From Ohessyouella blattaphilus (GTDB lineage: Bacteria; Bacillota; Clostridia; Lachnospirales; Lachnospiraceae), in the NCBI RefSeq assembly GCF_024721265.1, contig NZ_JAMXOC010000005.1:1-64000 (forward strand): a stretch of DNA of 64,000 nt. The letters are read 5' to 3'. Made by a program: the position numbers and the translations under genes. The first letter of the stretch is position 1; every line of letters begins with the position of its first letter. Positions 1 through 8,392 of this stretch are shown one piece after another. The notes under the pieces were generated by a model. The model saw only the letters and a program-made list of their open reading frames with translations. It ran no database searches and was not told the origin of the DNA.

Positions 1-300
1 TCATAAATGATCGCTAGATAACGTTCGCCACAATGAATCGTCCAGTTCGCCATGTGTGATTGCAGTTTTAGCAATCGGTACTTGCACAATAGATGTTTGC
101 TCTTCGGCATCGATACCATTTGCCAGATAAGCTTGTCGTACTTTCTTTAGTCGATAGTAATAATTTGCCTTTGTAATTCCGTTAGCGTCGCACCAATCCT
201 CAACGGTCACCTTATAAGGGCGATTGTTACAATCTTTAATCTGCTCGGCCCATTCCTGCAAACGGTATTGGCGAGCAATCATTGCTTCTGATTTTAACAT
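1..300 (-). CDS. tnpA: IS66-family accessory protein TnpA (first gene of an IS66-like element)
   Basis: A 99-residue protein with the pattern of IS66 TnpA: a W..QI segment, a WCDANGI motif and a YYYRLKKVR motif typical of the helix-turn-helix N-terminal part. The start is the ATG at 300 because AAGGAG lies 8 nt before it; the open frame reaches a TTG further upstream without a ribosome site. The stop codon is the last triplet inside the window. In IS66 elements tnpA precedes tnpB and the tnpC transposase, which would lie left of position 1 and cannot be seen. The exact role of TnpA in transposition is not settled. The outer end of the element should lie between 300 and about 500, but I could not fix an inverted repeat. 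Confidence 0.75.
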   Translation of the reverse strand: MLKSEAMIARQYRLQEWAEQIKDCNNRPYKVTVEDWCDANGITKANYYYRLKKVRQAYLANGIDAEEQTSIVQVPIAKTAITHGELDDSLWRTLSSDHL

Positions 301-523
301 AGACTGTTCTCCTTGTAGTCGGTCTAAAAAGTTAAGTTTCAACTATTTAGACTTAGTATTAAAAGTTCAGTCTATTGTCTCAAATATATACAAAACTGGC
401 TAGGTACCGACTATGGAGCATTTACATACAATTGCCGATTATTTTGTATAACTTACTTTATTTTATATAATTTATCATAAATACACCTACTGTTCTTAGT
501 AAATATGCTCATACCTTTTTAGA
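301..523. other. AT-rich gap beside the IS66-like element
   Basis: No gene was found here. The stretch must contain the promoter of tnpA and probably the element's terminal inverted repeat. No clear boundary or target duplication could be read without the other end of the element. Confidence 0.4.
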
Positions 524-556
524 TAAAAAGGAGCTACCATCACATCGGGTAGCTCC
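524..556 (-). terminator. Rho-independent terminator after rpe
   Basis: Nine-base arms at 530-538 and 548-556 (GGAGCTACC / GGTAGCTCC) form a hairpin. On the minus strand it is followed by a run of T (525-529). It sits about 25 bp after the rpe stop. Confidence 0.85.
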
Positions 557-580
557 TAGTCTAGTCAAAATCATATGAAA

Positions 581-1237
581 TTACTCACCAAATATTTCCA
601 TAAAATCCTTTACATTTTTCATAGCATCGCCCTTAAAGACCGCCGAGCCGGCCACGATTACATTAGCACCTGCGGCTAGGACTTCTTCAATGTTGTGAAG
701 ATAGATGCCACCATCCACTTCAATATCTATCTGGCGCGCATTCTTTTCCATTATTTCTCGCGCTTCTTTAATCCGCTCCAAGCTTTCTGGAATAAAGGAC
801 TGGCCGCCAAAGCCAGGCTCAACTGTCATTATCAGAAGCATATCGATATCCGTTAAGAACTCTTCAATGACTGTAACTGGCGTTCCTGGTTTAATAGATA
901 CGCCTACTTTCTTACCGACTGCTCTGATTTTAGCAATGGTTTCCTTAAGATTCTCGCAGGCCTCATAGTGAACCGTAATAATGTCCGCGCCAGCACTAGC
1001 AAAATCTTCTACGTAGCGAATTGGCTCCTGAATCATTAGATGTACATCCATCACTTGATCGGTATACTTTTTGATTGACTGTAACACAGGCATTCCAAAG
1101 GAAATACTTGGTACAAATAAGCCGTCCATCACATCAAAGTGAAGGTAGGCGGCACCGGCAGCGCTGGTTTTTTCGATTTCCTCTTTCAGGTAACCGAAAT
1201 CCGCTGCCAAGATTGATGGTGATAATATTTTTTTCAT
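581..1237 (-). CDS. rpe: ribulose-phosphate 3-epimerase
   Basis: This 218-residue TIM-barrel enzyme interconverts D-ribulose 5-phosphate and D-xylulose 5-phosphate in the pentose phosphate pathway, in the cytosol. Visible family marks are LSPSILAADFGYL at the N-terminus, HFDVMDGLFVPSISFG (metal-binding His and Asp), DVHLMI, VEPGFGGQ, and EVDGGI. Length is normal for the family. The start is the ATG at 1237, with GGAGG 5 nt before it; the TTG 12 nt further upstream overlaps that ribosome site and is unlikely. Hairpins separate it from the fumarase operon upstream, and it has its own terminator. Confidence 0.95.
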   Translation of the reverse strand: MKKILSPSILAADFGYLKEEIEKTSAAGAAYLHFDVMDGLFVPSISFGMPVLQSIKKYTDQVMDVHLMIQEPIRYVEDFASAGADIITVHYEACENLKETIAKIRAVGKKVGVSIKPGTPVTVIEEFLTDIDMLLIMTVEPGFGGQSFIPESLERIKEAREIMEKNARQIDIEVDGGIYLHNIEEVLAAGANVIVAGSAVFKGDAMKNVKDFMEIFGE

Positions 1238-1285
1238 TTCTTCCTCCAACGTATATTAAGTGTTGTCCACATTATACCAGTTTCT

Positions 1286-1340
1286 GTCTTGTACGCAAGA
1301 CGTACTTCCCGTTTTTTGTCTTGCTAATAAGACAAAAAAC
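1286..1340. repeat. Two stacked inverted repeats between rpe and fumB
   Basis: GTCTTG (1286-1291) pairs with CAAGAC (1296-1301). GTTTTTTGTCTT (1311-1322) pairs perfectly with AAGACAAAAAAC (1329-1340) around a 6-nt loop. The second hairpin touches the fumB terminator, so the region may stop transcription in steps or protect the 3' end of the long operon message. Confidence 0.6.
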
Positions 1341-1383
1341 ACCCTAGGATCTTTCGTAGGCAATAAGCCGCGTCTCCTAGGGT
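1333..1383 (-). terminator. Terminator of the mdh-hdr-flx-frd-fum operon
   Basis: Arms ACCCTAGGA (1341-1349) and TCCTAGGGT (1375-1383) pair around a 25-nt loop. On the minus strand the hairpin is followed by a T-run (1334-1339). It lies 16 nt after the fumB stop. Confidence 0.75.
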
Positions 1384-1398
1384 ATTTTTATACTATAT

Positions 1399-1956
1399 TT
1401 ACTTCTTTTGCTTTAGATAAGCTTCTCTTCCTTCTTCGTAGAGGTTATTTCCTTCGGTATCGATAATTACCACTAAAGGCATGTCTTCTACGTAGAGTTC
1501 CCGGAGCGCTTCCGCACCGAGATCCTCGTAAGCTACAAGTTCAGCTTTTTTAATACTCTTTGCCAGTAATGCGCCGGCACCGCCAATGGCACCAAAGTAT
1601 ACACCGTTGTATTTTTTCATCGCCTCTATGACTTCTGGAAGTCTTGCGCCTTTACCAATCATGCCTCTAGCGCCTACGCTCATCATCGTGGGGGCGTAAG
1701 CATCCATTCGCCCACTAGTGGTGGGGCCTGCCGAACCGATAACTTGGCCTGGCTTGGCTGGTGTTGGTCCAACGTAATAAATCGTAGCGTCTTGAGGGTT
1801 AAAAGGAAGTTCTTCGCCTCGCTCTAGGGCTTCACACATCCGTTTGTGACCCGCATCTCTTGAGGTGTAGATGGTTCCTGTTAGATAAACCGTATCCCCA
1901 GCTCGCAAAGTTTTTGCTTTTTCTTCCGTTAAGGGTAATTGAATATGCTTTTCCAT
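1399..1956 (-). CDS. fumB: class I fumarate hydratase, beta subunit
   Basis: A 185-residue beta (C-terminal domain) subunit of the two-part, oxygen-sensitive [4Fe-4S] fumarase/tartrate dehydratase family. It acts with the alpha subunit to interconvert malate and fumarate. Marks include LTGTIYTSRDAGHKRM near residue 25, GPTPAKPGQVIGSAGPTTSGRMD, and a GKGARLPEVIEAMKKYNGVYFGAIGGAGALL stretch (quoted only in part: GAIGGAGALL). Its ATG shares one base with the alpha-subunit stop (TAATG) and has GGAGG 7 nt before it, so the two are translationally coupled. It is the last gene of the operon. Tartrate dehydratase is an alternative by sequence, but fumarate reductase next door favours fumarase. The symbol marks the subunit and does not imply the E. 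coli FumB enzyme. Confidence 0.9.
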   Translation of the reverse strand: MEKHIQLPLTEEKAKTLRAGDTVYLTGTIYTSRDAGHKRMCEALERGEELPFNPQDATIYYVGPTPAKPGQVIGSAGPTTSGRMDAYAPTMMSVGARGMIGKGARLPEVIEAMKKYNGVYFGAIGGAGALLAKSIKKAELVAYEDLGAEALRELYVEDMPLVVIIDTEGNNLYEEGREAYLKQKK

Positions 1957-2798
1957 TAGATCACCTCCGACGCATGTCTCGTTACGTGACAGTTGATATT
2001 AACAGCACAAGGCATGCCCGCAATATGAGTTGGCATGGTTTCGATATTAAGACCGATCGCCGTGGTCTTGCCGCCAAAGCCTTGAGGGCCTATTCCCAGT
2101 TCATTGACTTTATCTAGCATTTCCACTTCTAGATCCGCGTAATAAGGATCCGGATTTGCCGTATCAATCGGGCGCATCAAAGCTTTCTTTGCTAAAAGAG
2201 CGGCTTTATCAAATGTACCGCCAATCCCTACACCCACTACCATGGGAGGGCAAGGGTTCGGGCCAGCCGTTTCCACCACTTCAAGGATAAAGTCTTTAAT
2301 TCCCTGTAAGCCGGCGGAGGGTTTAAACATCCGAATCATACTCATATTCTCGCTACCGAAGCCTTTCGGTCCCACGGTAACATTGATTTTGTCACCAGGA
2401 ACGATTTCCGTATAAATCATCGCTGGGGTGTTATCGCCGGTGTTGCCACGGCGTACTGGATCTTTTACCACCGATTTACGGAGATACCCTTTATCGTACC
2501 CTCTTCTTACACCTTCGTTGATGGCTTCACTTAGGTCGCCACCAGTGATATGAACATCTTGGCCAATTTCTAAGAAAACACAGGCCATTCCTGTATCCTG
2601 ACAAATCGGTACATTTTGTGCATCGGCAATCTCGTAGTTCTCGACGATTTGGTCTAAGACGCCTTTGGCAATATCCCAGTCTTCTCTAGAGCGGCAACAT
2701 TCAATGGCGTTTTTCACATCCCCTGGAAGATGTTCATTGGCTTTAATACAAAGTGTTTCTACTACCTCTGTAATCTGACTTGCATTAATCTCTCGCAT
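1956..2798 (-). CDS. fumA: class I fumarate hydratase, alpha subunit
   Basis: A 280-residue alpha subunit of the heterodimeric class I fumarase. It carries the cysteines that hold the labile [4Fe-4S] cluster: CQDTGMACVF near residue 65, a central cysteine in the CPPMVVGVGIGG region, and another in the C-terminal half. Other marks are GNTGDNTPAMIY and GPKGFGSENMS. In the operon's proposed direction it dehydrates malate to the fumarate used by FrdAB, encoded just upstream with a 12-nt gap. Length matches separate alpha subunits of anaerobes; it is not the single-chain FumA of E. coli. Confidence 0.9.
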   Translation of the reverse strand: MREINASQITEVVETLCIKANEHLPGDVKNAIECCRSREDWDIAKGVLDQIVENYEIADAQNVPICQDTGMACVFLEIGQDVHITGGDLSEAINEGVRRGYDKGYLRKSVVKDPVRRGNTGDNTPAMIYTEIVPGDKINVTVGPKGFGSENMSMIRMFKPSAGLQGIKDFILEVVETAGPNPCPPMVVGVGIGGTFDKAALLAKKALMRPIDTANPDPYYADLEVEMLDKVNELGIGPQGFGGKTTAIGLNIETMPTHIAGMPCAVNINCHVTRHASEVI

Positions 2799-2810
2799 AG
2801 CTATTCCCTC

Positions 2811-4412
2811 TTATCTTTCGTGACGAGCATACCGCGGAAGCAAAAGTGGTGATACGTCATCGGTCTGAACCTGGGCTTCCTTAAGTTCCTCTTCATATGC
2901 TTGCAAATGATCGAGATTTAAGTTGCCAAGTGTAACCTCACCAGCTTTTTTCGCTGCTGCCTTACCCGCATTTCTACCGAATACTATTATATCTAATAAG
3001 GAGTTCCCCATCAATCGATTTCTTCCGTGAATACCGCCTACGGCTTCACCGGCTACTAAAAGGTTATCTAGAGCTGCGACAAAACCGTCACCGTTAATCT
3101 CTAGACCGCCGTTTTGGTAGTGAAGGGTAGGGTAGATTAAAATCGGCTCTTTACGCATATCGATGTCGTAGTTCATAAACATCCGTAGCATCGCCGGAAT
3201 CCGCTTTTCAATGGTGCCCTCGCCCCCTAGCATTTCAATCATCGGCGTATCTAGCCAGATACCTTTGCCAATCGGCGTATCGATGCCTTTGCCATTAGCG
3301 CTACATTCGCGAATAATCGAAGCTGCTGAGACATCTCTCGTTTCAAGAGGGTGCATAAATGCTTCCCCTTCGCTATTTACCAGCATCGCTCCCAGTGAAC
3401 GAACTTTTTCCGTTACTAGGGCGCCAAAAATCTGGGCCGGATAGGCTGCACCTGTAGGGTGATACTGAATGGTGTCCTGATAAAGAAGCGGTGCCCCGGC
3501 ACGATACCCCATTACCAGACCATCGGCAGTAGCGCCGTAGTGATTAGAGGTGGGGAAGTCCTGATAGTGCAAGCGTCCAGCACCACCAGTAGCGATCACT
3601 ACTGTCTTTGCCCGAGCTATGCAAAAGTCTCCCGTCTCCATATTTAGAAGAACGGCTCCTGCCACTTGGCCTTTATCGTCTTTTAAAAGCTCAATCGCTG
3701 AGGTAAACTCTACCACCGGGATCCCTAAGTTTAACACTTCGTCGCGAAGTGTCCGCATAATCTCTGCGCCTGAGTAGTCCTTACAAGCGTGCATCCGTTT
3801 TCTAGACGTACCGCCGCCGTGGGTAGTAACCATGTTACCTTCTGAGTCTTTATCGAACATAACCCCCAGCTCATTTAACCATTCAATGGCATCTGGTGCT
3901 TCCATAACCAGTCTTTTAAGAAGTTCTGGACGGGCGGCAAAGTGTCCGCCACCGAAAGCATCAAGGTAGTGCTGAACTGGTGAGTCATTCTCTTTGTCGG
4001 CCGCTTGGATACCACCTTCTGCCATCATCGTGTTGGCATCACCGATCCGTAGCTTCGTTACCATCATCACATTAGCGCCAGCTTCTTTGGCTTCAATCGC
4101 CGCCGAAGAACCGGCACCGCCACCACCGATTACGAGAACGTCCACATCGTAATCCACTTGGTTTAAATCGATCTTTTCGTTCAAAATACGACTATTGGAA
4201 TGGAGGAGCTTACCTAGCTCTACGGGAATCTTTTGACCTTTGTTGGGACCTACTTTGATTTCCACAAAGCCTTCTTCCCGGTAATCTGGGTGAAACCCTT
4301 TTAAAAGCTCTTCTTTTTCCTCCGCGCTCATCCGCCGAGGCTCATTCTCCATCCGCTGCTGACGCGTCTCTTCAACCTTTTTGATTGATTTTTGCATTTC
4401 TTCTGTATACAT
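2811..4412 (-). CDS. frdA: soluble fumarate reductase, flavoprotein subunit
   Basis: A 533-residue flavoprotein of the succinate dehydrogenase/fumarate reductase family. An N-terminal extension of about 88 residues precedes the FAD-binding VLVIGGGGAGSSAA (about 92-104). Active-site signatures are QYHPTG (316-321), ETRDVSAAS with the proton-shuttle Arg near 359, HYQNGG (431-436), and GRNRLMGNSLLD (463-474). The large C-terminal helical domain of membrane-bound FrdA/SdhA is missing, as in soluble thiol:fumarate reductase TfrA of methanogens. No membrane-anchor genes (frdC/D, sdhC/D) occur nearby. It is paired with FrdB, 11 nt upstream. Function as fumarate reductase is strongly suggested by fumarase downstream; succinate oxidation in reverse is possible. 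Confidence 0.87.
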   Translation of the reverse strand: MYTEEMQKSIKKVEETRQQRMENEPRRMSAEEKEELLKGFHPDYREEGFVEIKVGPNKGQKIPVELGKLLHSNSRILNEKIDLNQVDYDVDVLVIGGGGAGSSAAIEAKEAGANVMMVTKLRIGDANTMMAEGGIQAADKENDSPVQHYLDAFGGGHFAARPELLKRLVMEAPDAIEWLNELGVMFDKDSEGNMVTTHGGGTSRKRMHACKDYSGAEIMRTLRDEVLNLGIPVVEFTSAIELLKDDKGQVAGAVLLNMETGDFCIARAKTVVIATGGAGRLHYQDFPTSNHYGATADGLVMGYRAGAPLLYQDTIQYHPTGAAYPAQIFGALVTEKVRSLGAMLVNSEGEAFMHPLETRDVSAASIIRECSANGKGIDTPIGKGIWLDTPMIEMLGGEGTIEKRIPAMLRMFMNYDIDMRKEPILIYPTLHYQNGGLEINGDGFVAALDNLLVAGEAVGGIHGRNRLMGNSLLDIIVFGRNAGKAAAKKAGEVTLGNLNLDHLQAYEEELKEAQVQTDDVSPLLLPRYARHER

Positions 4413-4423
4413 CCTCGGTCCCC

Positions 4424-5098
4424 CTACTTTTCGATCTCTCTGCTATTGTAAAGTTCCTTCATCTCCGTAATCGGCTTTTCCATAATCTGCTCAATCAGTG
4501 AGTCAAACTCGCCGTGGATCACTTCTTCCACCCGCTTTTTCAGGTGCTCAGATTCGGGAGCGATATACTTACCGGTTAGGCGTCTCGCCAGCACACCTAC
4601 CATGGGATGAGAAATTCCCGCCGGGCATCTGGTAGAGCAACAGCCACAGCCCACACAGTCAAAAGAAGCTTCTGCACATTTCTCGAACTCACCTCTCTGG
4701 GCGTAGGCGATGTACTGCATAACGTCCAAATCCTGGGTACAAGCCTTGGTACAGGCATTACAGCCGATACAGCTATAAATTTCCGGATATAGCTCCATCA
4801 TGATTTGCTCAGTAGGCTTAATCTTCTCAATATCGTAGGTTCTTTTATCCGTTGGGAAAAAGGGAATACTGGCAACGTACATCCCTTCTTCTACCTGGGT
4901 CTGACAGGCGAGACACGTCTTTAATTCGTTCTTTCCTTTTACCCGGTAAATAGTGGCACAGGCTCCACAAAATCCGTGACGACAACCACAGCCCCGATTC
5001 AGAGTATATCCTGAATATTCCATGGCGGTCATAATGGTCAAGTCTGCAGGAACACTATATTTTTTTCCGTAAAAATAAACGTTTACCATTTCTTGCAT
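4424..5098 (-). CDS. frdB: fumarate reductase iron-sulfur subunit (TfrB-like N-terminal part)
   Basis: A 224-residue iron-sulfur protein with an N-terminal [2Fe-2S] ferredoxin domain (RGCGCRHGFCGAC, then CLAC) and two further clusters, CIGCNACTKAC and CVGCGCCSTRCP. The last has a full set of four cysteines, so both are probably [4Fe-4S] rather than the [3Fe-4S] of ordinary FrdB. It should carry electrons to the FrdA flavin. It resembles the front part of methanogen TfrB but lacks TfrB's CCG domains. Those domains are instead present in HdrB of the same operon, which suggests an FrdB-HdrC-HdrB electron path (inference). There is no membrane segment. Confidence 0.83.
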   Translation of the reverse strand: MQEMVNVYFYGKKYSVPADLTIMTAMEYSGYTLNRGCGCRHGFCGACATIYRVKGKNELKTCLACQTQVEEGMYVASIPFFPTDKRTYDIEKIKPTEQIMMELYPEIYSCIGCNACTKACTQDLDVMQYIAYAQRGEFEKCAEASFDCVGCGCCSTRCPAGISHPMVGVLARRLTGKYIAPESEHLKKRVEEVIHGEFDSLIEQIMEKPITEMKELYNSREIEK

Positions 5099-5115
5099 TT
5101 TCTCTCCAATCCTTT

Positions 5116-5970
5116 CTAATACTCGTCAGGCATGCTATCTACTTCGTCACAGCGGAAAACTGGTCCGTCTTTACACACGTATTTGTCACCGATATTACAA
5201 CGCCCGCATTTACCCACGCCGCACTTCATCCGCAGCTCTAAAGTCGTATACACCTGTTCCTTACTAAATCCTAGCTCTTCTAACGACTGGAGAACGAATT
5301 TAATCATAATCGGCGGTCCGCACACAAGGGCAGTTTTATCCGCAGAGAATCCCAGTTCCTTTAGGTAGGTAGGGACGAAGCCAACATTGCCATCCCAACC
5401 TTCTTGCTCTCTGTCGATGGTCAAATGGACGTTAACGCCTTCTGTCTTCATCCATACTTCTTGAATCTCTTTTAGCTGTACCAGATCATCCGCCGAACGG
5501 GAACCGTAGAGAATATCTACTTTGCCGTAGTTTTCCCGGTTATCCAGCACGTAGTTAATCACCGAGCGTAGAGGAGCCAGTCCAATACCACCTGCGATAA
5601 AGAGCAGATCTTTGCCCTTTAATTCTGTCTCTACTGGGAAATTATTCCCATAAGGACCGCGCACGGCGATTTCATCGCCTACCTCTAAGCCGTGAAGGTA
5701 ATCCGTTAGGACTCCGCATTTTTTAATACTAAATTCCTGAAATTCGGTGTTGGTCGGAGAAGAAGTGATGGAGAACATCCCTTCGCTAATTCCCGGAGCG
5801 CAAACCATGGCACATTGACCTGGCATGTGCTCAAAAAGCTTGCCGCCGTCTGGGGCATTGACCCGAAAAGTCTTCACATCCGGAGTTTCTTGCCTGATAT
5901 CGGTAATCACGCCAATCTGAGGAATCAAAGTATCTAAAGTATAATCTTTTTTACATGTACATTCACTCAC
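5116..5970 (-). CDS. flxA: FAD/NAD(P)H-binding iron-sulfur oxidoreductase subunit (FlxA-like)
   Basis: A 284-residue member of the dihydroorotate dehydrogenase electron-transfer/AsrB/FlxA family. It has an N-terminal FAD-binding barrel (GMFSITSSP in the flavin site), a NAD(P)-binding domain with AGGIGLAPLRS and a CGPPIM nicotinamide-site motif, and a C-terminal [2Fe-2S] site, CGVGKCGRCNIGDKYVC. It is the likely entry point for NADH electrons. The GTG start at 5970 has AGGAGAG 8 nt before it. AsrB of sulfite reductase is the main alternative, but no siroheme AsrC is present and the hdrABC genes upstream fit Flx-Hdr better. Confidence 0.78.
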   Translation of the reverse strand: MSECTCKKDYTLDTLIPQIGVITDIRQETPDVKTFRVNAPDGGKLFEHMPGQCAMVCAPGISEGMFSITSSPTNTEFQEFSIKKCGVLTDYLHGLEVGDEIAVRGPYGNNFPVETELKGKDLLFIAGGIGLAPLRSVINYVLDNRENYGKVDILYGSRSADDLVQLKEIQEVWMKTEGVNVHLTIDREQEGWDGNVGFVPTYLKELGFSADKTALVCGPPIMIKFVLQSLEELGFSKEQVYTTLELRMKCGVGKCGRCNIGDKYVCKDGPVFRCDEVDSMPDEY

Positions 5971-5975
5971 TTTAC

Positions 5976-7001
5976 CTACTCTCCTTTCTCCTCAAATTTC
6001 TTAATTACTTTAACGATATTAAGGGACGACGGACATTTGCCGACGCAGCGGCCACAGCCCACACAAGAATACATCCCCTCGTTATTGGTAGGGAAATACA
6101 CCAATTTATGCATAAATCTTTGACGGAATCTCTGCATCTGGGTCGTTCTATTATTTCCATGAGCCATCATGGTAAAATCTGAATACATACAGGAATCCCA
6201 GCAGCGATACCGGTGCACGTTGCTTCCCGTATTATAATCCTTGATGTCATAACACTGACAAGTGGGACAGATAAAGGTACACGTTCCACAGGCTAGACAA
6301 GAATCTGCTAAGTTTTCCCAAACTGGTGAGTCAAACTTCTCATCGGTCATGCCAGCACCCCAGCCTTTTAAAGAAAGGTCTGCATAAGGAAGTTTCTCCA
6401 CAATTTCCTGAGTCGCTTTTTTCATCGCCTCTACTTTTTCTTCATCGCCATCGGTAAAGAGCTCACTTATTTTCGCCGTCAGCGCAACTCCCTTTTCACT
6501 AACTGGTTGCCAGTAAAGCGCGTCTTTATCTAACCAAGTCTGGATGTCACCACCTGGCGTCGTGCAGTCGATATCAAAGACCTTGCAAAAGCAAGTTTCC
6601 TCTGGTTCACTACAGGCCATCGTAATGATCGTACCGTGCTCTCTTCTTGCCTTGTAATAGTTGTCCACCGGATCACTTAAGAAGACTTTATCTAGCACTT
6701 CTACGCCTCGGTAGTCACAGGCGCGCATACCGAAGATGACAAAGTCTTGCTCCTTTAAGGAGCCTAGCTCGATAGAAAGCTTCTTGCCGTCTTTCTTTAC
6801 CGTATATAAATCCTCCCCTTGAGGGAAAAACGCATCTTTTGGCGACTTAACGGAGTTAAGGGCATCAAGACTGACTTCCGCTTCCTCACTCCACAGACCA
6901 AAGTTCACTTGATTACCACTGTTAATCGGCAGAATCAGCTCTTGTTCACTAGCTAATAGCTGGAATAATGCCGGTAATTTATCTCTTGCTATCTTATACA
7001 T
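5976..7001 (-). CDS. 4Fe-4S dicluster subunit of the Hdr-Flx module (FlxB/AsrA-like)
   Basis: A 341-residue cytosolic iron-sulfur protein of the AsrA/FlxB type. The N-terminal two thirds is an AsrA-like domain (FGMRACDYRGV, then CSEPEETCFCKVF). Two ferredoxin clusters follow near residues 235 and 315: CLACGTCTFICPTCQC and CVGCGRCVGKCP. It should relay electrons between FlxA and the other iron-sulfur subunits. It lies 5 nt before flxA and 3 nt after the next iron-sulfur gene, consistent with a tight complex. The match to a named Flx subunit is by gene order and domain type only, so I leave the symbol empty. Confidence 0.75.
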   Translation of the reverse strand: MYKIARDKLPALFQLLASEQELILPINSGNQVNFGLWSEEAEVSLDALNSVKSPKDAFFPQGEDLYTVKKDGKKLSIELGSLKEQDFVIFGMRACDYRGVEVLDKVFLSDPVDNYYKARREHGTIITMACSEPEETCFCKVFDIDCTTPGGDIQTWLDKDALYWQPVSEKGVALTAKISELFTDGDEEKVEAMKKATQEIVEKLPYADLSLKGWGAGMTDEKFDSPVWENLADSCLACGTCTFICPTCQCYDIKDYNTGSNVHRYRCWDSCMYSDFTMMAHGNNRTTQMQRFRQRFMHKLVYFPTNNEGMYSCVGCGRCVGKCPSSLNIVKVIKKFEEKGE

Positions 7002-7004
7002 ACA

Positions 7005-7964
7005 TTATCCCCTTTCTACCGCTTCTTGTGGCTCTGCATCATCAAAGGTAAAGCTAGTAAGTGGCCCTACCGTTTCCGCATCCTCACCGGCTCTGAATTC
7101 ACCGTATAATTCATCAATATCCTTGATAAACTTCCGGTTAAACAAATGGAGAGGAATGCCTTCTGGACAGACTCTTGAGCACTCGCCACAATCGGTACAT
7201 CTGCCGGCTACGTGGAATGCCCGAATGATATGGAACATCTTTTCTTCAAAGGAATTGGCATTTAACTTCTGGGCGCTGTCGAATTTATCACTGTCAAACA
7301 CACACTTCCGACAAGAACAAGCCGGACACACGTTACGACAGGCGTTGCAGCGGATACATTTGCTTAGCTCCTGCTGGAAAAAAGCAAATTTTTCTTCTGG
7401 AGACATCTTTTCAAGCATCTCCACTTCCTTAAATTTGTCTCGGTCACTGGTTTCTTTTGATTCGCCAATTAGCTCATCGTAAATCCGGTGCTCTTTTCCT
7501 TTGCATACGTGGCAGCGCTCAAGTAAGACGTCGCTGCGATTTAAGCTCTTATCACCATAAAGGGTTGCGATTTCTAGAGTATCACCGTTTGTGGTAATCT
7601 TCGTAATTCCCTTGACACCTTGTTCTTTGATTTTGGTGGTACTGAGTTTCCCGCTACAGCCCACACCAACAATATAAGCTTTCTCCCGGTCCACTCTATG
7701 TTCTTTTAAAAGCTGGTTGAAGCTATAGGTATCACAAGGCTTTAAGAAAACCAGGGTCTTCCCTTCCTTCTTCGCCGCTTCAATCATAAATTTGCTTAAA
7801 TTAGCTGCGCAAAAGTCATCATAGATAAAGTCTGCTAGCTCTTCTTCGCTGGTAAAAAAAGCTGGTTCAGGATTATAGGAAAGGTCTCCTGCCTTCCAAC
7901 CAAGCACCCGATTGATGCTTCCTGATGCTAATAGTTCTTTGCTTTTATTAATTAGTTCTTGCAT
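7005..7964 (-). CDS. 4Fe-4S protein with FrhB-like N-terminus (FlxC-like subunit)
   Basis: A 319-residue protein. The first 200 residues look like the coenzyme F420 hydrogenase beta/FrhB-like fold used by several flavin iron-sulfur proteins (KTLVFLKPCDTYSF, IVGVGCSGK, LLERCHVCKG). The C-terminal half has two clusters, CIRCNACRNVCPACSCRKC and CTDCGECSRVCP. The start has GGGGG 7 nt before it and overlaps the previous gene by 13 nt, indicating coupling. It probably joins the NADH-oxidising arm to the MvhD/FlxD-like protein. I cannot tell from sequence whether it binds its own flavin. Confidence 0.72.
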   Translation of the reverse strand: MQELINKSKELLASGSINRVLGWKAGDLSYNPEPAFFTSEEELADFIYDDFCAANLSKFMIEAAKKEGKTLVFLKPCDTYSFNQLLKEHRVDREKAYIVGVGCSGKLSTTKIKEQGVKGITKITTNGDTLEIATLYGDKSLNRSDVLLERCHVCKGKEHRIYDELIGESKETSDRDKFKEVEMLEKMSPEEKFAFFQQELSKCIRCNACRNVCPACSCRKCVFDSDKFDSAQKLNANSFEEKMFHIIRAFHVAGRCTDCGECSRVCPEGIPLHLFNRKFIKDIDELYGEFRAGEDAETVGPLTSFTFDDAEPQEAVERG

Positions 7965-8392
7965 CTGATATCCCCCAATCTCACATTTTCACCTAGAGAA
8001 TGGATTTTCTTTGCAAAATCATTCATGGTTGTACTAAATTTCACACCTTCTGCAGCAGACACCCATTCCACTCGGGTACGACCGTTCTCCACACCGATGA
8101 AATCAAGCATAGAGAATAATAGGCTCATCCTTCTTCTGGTGTAGTAATTGCCCGTGGTGTAGTGGCAATCCCCAGGATGGCAACCACAGAGGATGACCCC
8201 ATCGGCCCCTTTTTCAAAGGCCCGCAAAACGAACATGGGATTGACGCGGCAGGAACAAGGAACACGAATAATCTTTACGTCAGCTGGGTAAGCAAGGCGA
8301 CTGCTACCGGCAAGATCGGCGCCGGCGTAGCTACACCAGTTACAACAAAAAGCCACAATTTTCGGTTTGAATTCTTTATTTTCTATCGACAT
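7952..8392 (-). CDS. MvhD/FlxD-like [2Fe-2S] linker protein
   Basis: A 146-residue member of the methyl-viologen hydrogenase delta (MvhD) family, the [2Fe-2S] protein that passes electrons into HdrA. The cysteine motifs are CCNWCSY near residue 16, VPCSCRVNP near 45, and CGCHPGDCHY near 70, all as in the family. It overlaps hdrA by 10 nt. No hydrogenase catalytic subunits (mvhA, mvhG) are nearby, so here it most likely accepts electrons from the Flx-like proteins, as proposed for FlxD in Hdr-Flx systems. Confidence 0.85.
   Translation of the reverse strand: MSIENKEFKPKIVAFCCNWCSYAGADLAGSSRLAYPADVKIIRVPCSCRVNPMFVLRAFEKGADGVILCGCHPGDCHYTTGNYYTRRRMSLLFSMLDFIGVENGRTRVEWVSAAEGVKFSTTMNDFAKKIHSLGENVRLGDIRCKN

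Noticed and set aside
361-374. Shared 14-mer (AAAAGTTCAGTCTA) with 44847-44860 as an IS remnant
   Set aside because: Matches of this length are expected by chance in 64 kb, and the flanks do not agree.
5116-7001. Anaerobic sulfite reductase subunits AsrA and AsrB
   Set aside because: The domain types fit, but no AsrC-like siroheme subunit is present, while hdrABC and mvhD-like genes lie in the same operon. The Flx-type assignment explains the context better.
7952-8392. Part of a hydrogenase (MvhADG) complex
   Set aside because: Only the delta-type linker is present; no NiFe large or small subunit is encoded in the operon.
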